From the NCBI GenBank assembly GCA_028583605.1, contig CM053332.1:24060692-24124691 (forward strand): DNA of 64,000 bases, given 5' to 3'. Positions 59,701-64,000 of the stretch are shown here, in pieces (position 1 is the stretch's first letter; each line of letters opens with the position of its first letter). A model generated the notes under the pieces. It saw nothing but the letters and a program-made list of their open reading frames with translations. It was not told the origin of the DNA and did not search any database. A program made the translations under genes and the position numbers. The stretch comes from Dastarcus helophoroides. Taxonomy: Eukaryota; Arthropoda; Insecta; Coleoptera; Bothrideridae.

Positions 59701-61365
59701 TCGGAGCGGAATTATTCAAAATATTGATGCAACTGTACGAAATAAGTAACTTCGAGCGATCGGGGGACGCGTTCGCGCTCAAGAAAGCTACAATTATTTC
59801 CGCAATGACGGGGATGGTTTGCGTCTCGAAAGAAGCCAAGCGGTTCGCCCTCAACAACGGTCTGTTTAAGATCGCCATCAAGAATGTTAAAGAGTTGCAT
59901 ATTCGACTCAGTTTGGAGTCGGTGGATTTCATCAGGAGGGTGGCCGATAGGAAGAGGGTGAGTCCGGTGTTGAAGGAGTTGAACGGGATAGTCGGTTTGC
60001 TGACGAATTTTATGATGGACGACTCGGACGTTAAAGAGGAGGGGGCTAATTACGAGTTGGCCAATTTGTTTCACAAGTTGTGGAACTGGTTCGGCGTGTA
60101 TCGGAATTATTTGGTGGACGCCCTACGCCTTTTGGCCACGTTTACCACAAAGTGTACCCCGGGTGAGTAATTTTACAACAAAATGGTTTACACAATCAAT
60201 TTCAATTGGTTTTCAGCTTGTCAATCTTTACCTCTGACGAGCTCTATACCGGGCGCCGGGCTGAGGAAAGTTCCTGGTAACGATTCAATCTTGCACGCCA
60301 TATTGAACCTTGTGGCCAAAGAGATGGATTTTATAAGCAAAACGCACGACTTGGGTCTCCTTAGGATGGCTTTTCATATTTTAAAGAATAGCTGTTCGGT
60401 CATCGAATGTCGAATATGCATAGCGAAGGTATGAACGTAAAAATGAATAAAAGTTAAACAAATTTCGCCTCTTTCGCATCTGATTTGAAGCTTGGGCCGT
60501 CAAATAAAGCTTTTATTTTTTTAACAAAGTTACTGCATTAGGCTCAACTTCTATTATAGTGTTTCGTCCCACATCAAGGAAACTAAATTCGAATTTATGT
60601 CACAGAAATTGAGTTGGTTCAAGAGAAGTAACTCGACCACAAAAATGGGCACACACAAGAGTGTGTGATCATTTTTGTGGTTGTAAAAGTTCAGTTTAAC
60701 CACCAATCATTTCTGCTACTTCATCCCAGCTGACGTAACGTCAGTGTCCTGACGCCCAAAATTATATTTTAGAGCAACCTACTCCAGTGGATGCAGAGGT
60801 TGAATCCTGTGATCACCAAACGACAGAAGCCGTGGGAGCACGTCGAGTACGTATGGTTTGACTTCCTTAAAATCTTCACTCTATACCCCGAAGGTCAAGC
60901 TTTAATCACCAAAACCCCCGACATATTGGAATTAGTGATGCTCTTGACATCGAGCACCCGTGTGTCCAACAGGGAATGCGCCATGAATGTTCTTCAAAAT
61001 ATCGCCTTTTACCCTCCAAATAGGCCCAAGTTGTTAAACTCGTGTAAGTAAACTTGTTTAAATTCAGAGTAGACTCGTTTAAATTGGGTTGGGGAGAACT
61101 AAAAGGCGTTTTTGTAGCGGATTTCGTGGGTATTCTGCAGTCGAAACTCGACGGTGGAACGGCGAAAGAAAAAAGTGCGACCATCGTTATAATGTGGGCG
61201 TTGGCCGCTAATAACCAGAAAGCTAAAATAGCCTTCAAGTCGGCGAATCTTCACGTTAAAATACAAGAAACTATGAAGAAATGTCAAGTATTTATTGACC
61301 ACAACATGAAAGAGGAAGATATGCAGAGAATGGAGTATGTGCTCAATATTTTAAACGAGAATTAG
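32798..61365 (+). CDS. RTTN (Ana3): Rotatin (centriole/cilia assembly armadillo-repeat protein), 28 exons
   Basis: Exons: 32798-32840, 32894-33081, 33682-33969, 34430-34672, 34735-34866, 34921-35136, 35347-35513, 35561-35780, 38734-38956, 39578-39783, 41039-41248, 41372-41587, 43018-43327, 45684-45887, 45941-46205, 46257-46432, 46521-46790, 48769-49016, 52003-52162, 52215-52399, 55995-56139, 56196-56412, 56463-56659, 59166-59369, 59419-60162, 60217-60428, 60773-61043, 61118-61365. All phases close: 6,408 nt, 2,135 aa, near the usual 2.0-2.2 k. The N-terminus KKLGHNLFEIRERAL matches rotatin's LGHQLAEIRERAL. The C-terminus has the rotatin pattern (SNLLQWMQ, NIAFYPPNRPKLL, MWALAANNQKAKIAFKS). 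An armadillo-like stretch VRENAALTLANL lies in exon 20. The role at the centriole is family knowledge. Least certain: starts of exons 4, 9 and 19. Confidence 0.92.
33097..33655 (+). repeat. 24-bp minisatellite filling rotatin intron 2
   Basis: About 22 units of AGTTCGAACTCGAATAAAGTT-ATT with variants (GGAACTTGAATAAAG, ATTTATACTCAAATAAAG). The intron spans 33,082-33,681, so the array occupies over 90% of it. The repeat ends about 26 bp before the acceptor TTAATTTTAG. Confidence 0.9.
33970..34429. other. Rotatin intron 3, no repeat recognised
   Basis: Plain intronic sequence. The polypyrimidine tract TTTTTTTT is followed by TAAG at 34,416, but only the AG at 34,429 (before TATTCGGTG) keeps the frame. 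Confidence 0.45.
35163..35313 (+). repeat. Hairpin retroposon forming most of rotatin intron 6
   Basis: AAAAAATTGAAATACAAG, then CCCCTGAAACCAAGAAAG, a short loop, the reverse arm, and the tail AACCAAGGACCAGTTCGTTC. The intron is only 210 nt (35,137-35,346), so about 70% of it is this element. Confidence 0.75.
35848..35969 (+). repeat. Hairpin retroposon with 12-bp target-site duplication, nested in a TIR element end
   Basis: ATCTACCATGAA at 35,848-35,859 and 35,958-35,969. The duplicated site is itself the end of the CTTCATGGTAGACCC family, so the hairpin element jumped into an older TIR element in rotatin intron 8. Confidence 0.8.
36568..36810 (+). repeat. Decayed hairpin retroposon copy
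   Basis: One arm, CTTGTCCCCTGAAACCAA to CGCGTTTCGACAGCCAAG, then about 100 bp of diverged sequence and a tail AGATAACCGAGGATCAGTC. A further tail fragment lies at about 36,510-36,545. Confidence 0.55.
36970..38460 (+). repeat. Satellite-like tandem array, about 385-bp unit, four copies
   Basis: The landmark GGGGGAATGTTTTGTAATTT, followed by ATGGCAAAATGTCGACCTTG, recurs near 37,238, 37,617, 38,012 and (diverged) 38,402. Each unit also has ATTTTTTTAAAAGCTCG.ATTTTTC and a variable run of CTTAAAAATTCAA. It lies in rotatin intron 8 (35,781-38,733). Confidence 0.8.
39151..39303 (+). repeat. Hairpin retroposon copy with 11-bp target-site duplication
   Basis: AGTTACTTTTT at 39,151-39,161 and 39,293-39,303 flanks an element lacking most of its second arm. 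Located in rotatin intron 9 (38,957-39,577). Confidence 0.8.
40189..40352. repeat. 164-bp palindrome of the GCACAGACCAATAGG family
   Basis: ATTCTAATGCACAGACCAAT on the left mirrors ATTGGTCTGTGCATTAGAAT on the right. The arms run about 75 bp, through TTCGAAGTTTGG.AACCAAA and CGGTTTCGAT. A tail to about 40,490 (CTTCTGGG, GAGCAACCGCTTCGCTAGG) is shared with 14,230-14,370. A half copy sits at 51,862-51,941. Confidence 0.75.
41588..43017. repeat. Rotatin intron 12: GAATAC-rich sequence plus hairpin retroposon
   Basis: From about 41,750 to 42,650 the phrases ATTCGAATAC and AGAATCG recur irregularly. Hairpin-family arms lie at 42,702-42,832 (tail AACCAAGGACCAGTTCATTG) and 42,840-42,940 (CTGAAGATGATAAC, CTTGGTTTCAGGGG). 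No TSD is certain. Confidence 0.5.
43506..43990 (-). pseudogene. mariner transposase remnant (C-terminal half) with one ITR
   Basis: On the minus strand the frame reads AYFELLPRNQTISSDVYCQQ, then HHDNARPHTS (second catalytic Asp) and YSPDLAPSNYHLF (third Asp, D34D spacing as in mariner). Frameshifts follow, and a residual ERWQKVIEQNGK lies near the end. The terminal repeat TTGGGTTGACAAGAAAGTAA starts after TA at 43,504. The N-terminal DNA-binding half and the other ITR are absent. A dead 5'-truncated copy in rotatin intron 13. Confidence 0.85.
44000..45470. other. A/T-rich degenerate sequence in rotatin intron 13
   Basis: Same TCGAAATTT-type low-complexity sequence as 7,500-10,700. A terminus-like CCCCTGGCTACGTGCCTGG near 45,562 resembles a hAT end. 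Confidence 0.4.
46870..48180 (-). mobile_element. LINE 3' tail split by a later transposon insertion
   Basis: The two halves (46,870-46,949 and 48,069-48,180) together match the LINE tail at 16,040-16,220: CCACTCGCGAAGTGCAGCCC, then GATGAACCACCTTCTTAAAC and TTCCATAGCTTGGAAGTTAT. They are interrupted by the element at 46,950-48,068. Located in rotatin intron 17. Confidence 0.65.
46950..48068. mobile_element. hAT-like non-autonomous element inserted in the LINE tail
   Basis: Ends CAGGCCCGTAAC and GTTACGGGCCTG are perfect inverted repeats. The flanks GTTGACGA (46,942-46,949) and GGTGACGA (48,069-48,076) form an 8-bp target-site duplication with one mismatch, the hAT length. Inside are direct repeats of about 155 bp (46,966-47,119 and 47,404-47,562) and a C-run. 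No transposase. Confidence 0.75.
48391..48615. mobile_element. 209-bp hAT MITE with perfect 8-bp TSD
   Basis: ATCTAGAC at 48,391-48,398 and 48,608-48,615 flanks an element starting CAACGGTTCTCAAATTT and ending TTTAACTAACGCTG, a hAT-type terminus. It includes a GC-rich GCGGAGCACCGGAGCTCCGC palindrome near its right end. Confidence 0.75.
49170..50440. repeat. 806-bp-spaced direct repeat in rotatin intron 18
   Basis: AAAAAAGCGAAATTTTTGAA, then GTAGTACTAATTCCATTTG, begins at about 49,172 and again at 49,978. Similarity runs about 465 bp. The left border carries a GATGTATCG-type stretch. Confidence 0.75.
51354..51858. mobile_element. Small TIR element carrying a THAP-domain fragment
   Basis: The left end, through CCCAGAGACTAAATAAACTG, mirrors the right end (51,818-51,858), which contains TTTAGTCTCTGGATATA. 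About 500 bp lie between them. An internal frame encodes the start of a THAP zinc finger (see 51,523). It is probably a deleted relative of a THAP (P-element-like) DNA transposon. A reversed hairpin retroposon fragment lies at 50,757-50,815. Confidence 0.5.
51523..51636 (+). pseudogene. Truncated THAP zinc-finger N-terminus
   Basis: Starts MGKCLVEHCRNRSEPISKG, the usual THAP opening with a C-x4-C pair and an NRS..KG segment. It continues to a TAG after 37 residues, before the second C-x2-H zinc pair. It therefore cannot form the complete finger. Confidence 0.5.
52394..52605 (+). repeat. Hairpin retroposon that duplicated the rotatin exon-20 donor
   Basis: ACTAAAGTAGGT occurs at 52,394-52,405, spanning the exon 20 end and donor (ACTAAA|GTAGGT), and again at 52,594-52,605. 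The 188-bp element lies between. It ends CAGTCCGTTCCACC plus A-run, as in other family members. Confidence 0.85.
52594..54065 (+). repeat. 798-bp tandem duplication in rotatin intron 20
   Basis: 52,594-53,391 and 53,392-about 54,030 are about 95% alike; for example, CAATTCCGAAATGTATTTG is at 52,663 and 53,461. Each unit starts at ACTAAAGTAGGT and ends in a hairpin retroposon (53,200-53,391, and a truncated one to 54,065). The duplication therefore followed the insertion at 52,406. Confidence 0.85.
54131..55872. mobile_element. Probable hAT-like element with GC-rich ends
   Basis: The left end CTGTGGCGGCCTTAGCC and the inverted right end CAGGGGCGGCCTTTGGGGG share most of their first 15 bases. 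There is no intact transposase inside; the interior is A/T-rich and hosts a hairpin retroposon. The flanks GCTGTAAC and GCTAAACT resemble each other only weakly, so the TSD is unproven. Confidence 0.4.
54202..54490 (+). repeat. Near full-length hairpin retroposon with 11-bp TSD
   Basis: AGTTTTAACAT at 54,202-54,212 and 54,480-54,490. The two arms of about 110 bp are almost perfect, with the loop near 54,325. The 3' tail is AACCAAGGACCAGTCCGTTC followed by a 12-nt A-run. Best reference copy for the family in this window. Confidence 0.9.
56790..56900 (-). mobile_element. LINE fragment
   Basis: GGAATTTGCTACCACTCACT, then GTCTTGTATCCC and GGGATCAATCCTATT, match 16,255-16,335, where they adjoin a LINE tail. 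Located at the left of rotatin intron 23 beside a GATGTATCG stretch. Confidence 0.45.
57060..58305 (-). CDS. Nested small secreted protein, ML/DUF1091-like (tentative)
   Basis: Two firm exons on the minus strand, 57,643-57,485 and 57,434-57,060, join in phase to give 177 aa of mature-like sequence. It starts TINAKVSILKFEQCDPNVDY, has WCEAIKNYMGDFG and GKCPIPP in the middle, and ends LGCMLIEAQIKKQQ. Four Cys in the order CD...WCE...KCPIP...GCM and beta-rich composition recall insect MD-2-related or DUF1091 lipid-binding secreted proteins, but I am not certain of the family. The signal-peptide exon is unclear; MMIAMFAVLVL at 58,305 is a weak candidate. The whole gene lies antisense within rotatin intron 23 (56,660-59,165). 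Confidence 0.6.
58860..59040 (+). mobile_element. LINE 3' tail
   Basis: Same reverse-transcriptase C-terminal tail as 18,605-18,760 (GTTACCGAAAGGAATTTT, ACAACCTATCCTTGTTTAAG, then TTTTGCGAGTGAGTTAA). A small deletion removes the KLWNA segment. Confidence 0.6.
60636..60681. other. 46-nt hairpin in rotatin intron 26
   Basis: ACCACAAAAATG (60,636-60,647) and CACACAC pair with GTGTGTG and CATTTTTGTGGT (60,670-60,681) around AAGA, with a small internal bulge. Confidence 0.45.
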
Positions 61366-61446
61366 GTACCATGTAAATATTTTATACTAATTGTAATTTT
61401 ACATCTTAGGTGCTTATTATTTTATAATTTTACGAAGCGATTTTTA

Positions 61447-61452
61447 AATAAA
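61447..61452 (+). terminator. Rotatin polyadenylation signal
   Basis: AATAAA 82 bp after the rotatin stop codon, followed by a T-rich stretch (GTAGTTTTCTTGG). Confidence 0.6.
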
Positions 61453-61499
61453 CTTGTAGCTTTAAACGTAGTTTTCTTGGATGCTGGGGTAATAACGAA

Positions 61500-61650
61500 A
61501 CAAGCTTATGTTTATTAATTTTATTTAACATGTTTTTAAAAATTTAGATATCGCGTAGTCATGTTTCAGAATGTCAGCCTTCATCACTAAACATTTAATT
61601 ATTTCCAAACTGGGTCGTAGACATGTTAAATAAAATTAATAAACACGTTT
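61500..61650. mobile_element. Short TIR-family element, TATGTTTATTAATTTT subtype
   Basis: TATGTTTATTAATTTTATTT on the left mirrors AAATAAAATTAATAAAC on the right, with CCAAACTGGGTCGTAGACAT inside the right arm. It sits between the convergent ends of rotatin and TFIP11. Confidence 0.6.
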
Positions 61651-61729
61651 CGCACCAATGAAGAAAAAACAAGCTTAATATGTAAAAAATTGTATGGAAC
61701 AAGTTAATGTACATAATAAAATACAGAAT

Positions 61730-63559
61730 TTAAGCCATATCTAGTAATCTATTCAACGAGGTCGGCAACCAAGCCGAATTATTCTGACAATAAAAGACGA
61801 CGTTTCTATCTATGTAACACTGCAACCCGTTAGAACCCAATCTGTACACTTGTTTCGCCTCGTGATACTTGTTTGGAATGGGGACGAAAAGAAGGCCTCT
61901 TTCTTCGCATTTTTTCGCAATGAGGTCCTTAAATCCTTGAGGAATTTTCACCGCCGTTCGAACAGCCTCGGCAATACTCTGAAAGCAAAGAATAGAATTT
62001 ATAAGAATTTTTGATACATTTTTTTTTGATACATTTTTTTTGATAAATTTTTTTTGATACATTTTTTTTATTCTTCATGGTAGACCCTTATTGACTGGAA
62101 ATATTATGTTTTTTCAATTTATTTAACATTTCTTCGGCCCAGTTTGGAAATATTTAAATTTTTATGGTTTGTTGACAATTTTCTAAACAATTTTTGAAAT
62201 GCGACTACGTGATATTTAAATTTATTGAAAACGTCACTTCAAGACAGTTTACAAATTAAGAGGTTAGTTTATTGTACATAGAATAGGAATAATGAGAAAT
62301 AGGAGACCAAAAATTAGATATGGAAAAAATAAAAATTTTGTATTTTTGATAAATTAGGAAAATATAAAAAAATACATAAAAAAGGTTGTAGCACTGGACA
62401 TCGATGTTTCGCCAAAGAAATGTTAAATAAATTGAAAAAAACACATTTTTTTTGATACATTTTTTTTGATACGATTGACTATTTGAACACAGCTCCACAT
62501 TTTCACGGATTCCACTAGTGGCGGCTAACAGCTAAAATTAGTGTCGGAGTTGCTCCAAAACAGCGCCTTTTTGTTAGAATCAAATTAATAATTGAAACAC
62601 AATCGTATCCCCTGAAACCAAGGAAGTATCTCTATGAAGATGACAACTTGGCTATTGAAATCCGTTACAGCAACTATCGTGTTTCTAATTTTTCTTGGTT
62701 TCAGGGGACACGATTTGTGCACCAATTTTTGAAGATAATCAAGGACAAGTCCGTTCTACCAAAAATTAGAGAGTCGAAATTATTAAAAATTGAAATACAA
62801 AATTGTCCGTTTCGCGTTTCGACAGCCAAGCTATTAGCTTCAAAGAGATACAGTATCTCTCTGAAGATTTTGTTATAAACTTTCACTTTAAAACATTCTG
62901 CTTTATTGGAAATCTCAGTTTTTTAAAAATGTGACTAAAAATTTCGATTCTACAATTTTTGACCTTTTGAAAGTTTTGAATTTTCCAAATTCTACTCTTT
63001 TTTTTTGAAAATGTTGTCTTTTTGAACAATTTCCACCTTATTTAAAAGATTTAACCTCCTACTTTTTTTTAAAATATTGACTTTTATTCGAAGTTTTGAC
63101 TCTTTTGAAAACCGCGATTTTTTAAAATATTTTCATTTCTGAAGAGATACAGTATCTGTGAAAATGATAGCTTGGCTGTCGAAACGCGTTAGCCAGTAAC
63201 CTTTGTTGTGTATTTCCTATCTTTCTTGGTTTCAGGGGACATGTTCTGTAATTCAATTTTTGAAGATAACCAAGGACCAAAATTGAAATTATTAAAAAAG
63301 TTACAATTTGGAAAATTGTCGAAATGGCACGCAATTATCGATAATATCAAGCGAAAAGTGGGTGCCTAGCGGATTCCACATTAATAAATAATTCTGATAA
63401 AATTAGGAATCAATCCGCTTACCTCGACTCTGGACGGTGGAGCGGGTGGGGGCGCGTTCGTCTCTATCGTAGTCAGATAAGATATGGATTCCTTGGCACC
63501 TGGTTGTTGCCCCAAGTTTACAGCTCGGTTCATCATCTCGAGAGCTTTGTGGAAGTTAT
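61730..63559 (-). CDS. TFIP11: TFIP11 / septin-interacting protein 1, last two exons (partial)
   Basis: Exons 63,559-63,423 and 61,978-61,730 join in phase. The first encodes NFHKALEMMNRAVNLGQQPG, then AKESISYLTT, matching the TFIP11 C-terminal region (FNEALDIMNRAV...AYLT). The last encodes GFKDLIAKKCEERGLLFVP, then a QCYIDRNVVFY segment and LPTSLNRLLDMA before TAA, matching FKDLIETKAEEHN..F and the terminal WVPTSLQSLIDMA. TFIP11 acts in spliceosome disassembly with DHX15 (family knowledge). The 5' exons lie beyond the window edge. Its stop is 365 bp from rotatin's stop, tail to tail. Confidence 0.92.
62064..62450. mobile_element. TIR-family element in the TFIP11 intron
   Basis: Intact left end TTCTTCATGGTAGACCCTTA through GGCCCAGTTTGGAAATATTT. 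The inside matches 30,600-30,835. The right arm is only CAAAGAAATGTTAAATAAAT, preceded by a GGACATCGATGTTTCG insertion. Flanked by repeated TTTTTTTTGATACAT. Confidence 0.65.
62590..62770 (+). repeat. Hairpin retroposon copies in the TFIP11 intron
   Basis: One copy at 62,595-62,764 (arms TATCCCCTGAAACCAAGGAA / TTCTTGGTTTCAGGGGACAC, tail AATCAAGGACAAGTCCGTTC). Partial copies follow at 62,788-62,870 and 63,140-63,278. Confidence 0.65.
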
Positions 63560-63651
63560 CTGTAAAAAAATCAGTTTTTACATTTTAAATGAATTCTGAT
63601 TTTGAAGACGTCAAGTGTTTCTCAGTCGACAAATTTGTTTACAAATTTTAA

Positions 63652-63975
63652 AAATTGACAAATCTTGTCCCCCGAAACCAGTATCTTTCTGAAAATGATA
63701 GCTTGGCTATCGAAACGCGTTAGAGCAAGCTCTGGTGTGTTTTTTAAATCTTTCTTGGTTTCAAGGGACAAGATTTGTATTTTAATTTTTCAAGATAATC
63801 AGTCCGTTCCACCAAAAGCAGTTACTAGATTGCCTAATTTTTCTCAACAATTAAAACTTCGACTACGAAAGTTACGAGAAAAAAAATTAGTTTGTCGACA
63901 AATTAATTAAAATGAAACGCCGTTGGTTATCTTCAAAAATTGACTGGTCGTTATCAGTCCGTTCTACAAAAAAAA
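63652..63975 (+). repeat. Hairpin retroposon copies near the right edge
   Basis: 63,652-63,818 carries the arms, a GATAGCTTGGCTATC stem at 63,697-63,711, GAAAC at 63,712 and the tail CAGTCCGTTCCACC-AAAA. A rearranged fragment follows at 63,920-63,975 (GGTTATCTTCAAAAATTGAC, then CAGTCCGTTCTAC). Confidence 0.65.
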
Positions 63976-64000
63976 ATTTGGTCTCGGTTTCAATTCAATG

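Noticed and set aside
61054..61117. Open frame FKFRVDSFKLGWGELKGVFV upstream of the last rotatin exon
   Set aside because: It is intron 27; the donor TCGT|GTAAGT at 61,043 and acceptor TTTTTGTAG at 61,117 join in phase and restore SDFVGILQ.

Overview
This window looks like nuclear DNA from an insect. A beetle is my best guess, but only weakly supported. It is AT-rich, genes have GT-AG introns, exons are islands of higher GC, and most of the rest is transposon debris and degenerate A/T-rich repeat. No rRNA, tRNA, CRISPR array or prokaryote-style operon was seen.

Region 1-21,800 is nearly gene-free. It holds LTR remnants (about 1.9 and 11.2 kb), a CpG-rich promoter-like block with a short intron (2.4-3.1 kb), a 180-bp tandem duplication carrying an exon-like segment, several tandem arrays, LINE 3' tails, hAT ends and a TIR element with an internal minisatellite (19.6-20.7 kb).

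Region 21,866-32,500 holds compact genes: XBP1 (minus, 3 exons plus the IRE1-excised intron), a short TTC17-like TPR membrane protein (plus, 3 exons), NTF2 (minus, with two alternative last exons) and a weak two-exon small-protein candidate.

Region 32,798-61,365 is one large plus-strand gene, rotatin (RTTN/Ana3). I reconstructed 28 exons whose phases all close, giving about 2,135 aa. Its introns are packed with repeats: a 24-bp minisatellite fills intron 2, a ~385-bp satellite sits in intron 8, and there is a mariner remnant, hAT elements, a THAP-bearing element and hairpin retroposons. A small secreted-protein gene lies antisense inside intron 23. Rotatin ends tail-to-tail with TFIP11 (minus, last two exons only, continuing past the right edge).

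Two observations stand out. First, the unspliced XBP1 reading frame ends in a WGRHQ..W.P motif matching the translational-arrest peptide of vertebrate XBP1u, preceded by a hydrophobic segment. Second, about twenty dispersed copies form a family of long-hairpin elements with an A-rich tail on one side and 11-13 bp target-site duplications (eight pairs read directly). They behave like SINE-type retroposons that are also inverted repeats, and one of them duplicated the 5' splice site of rotatin exon 20.
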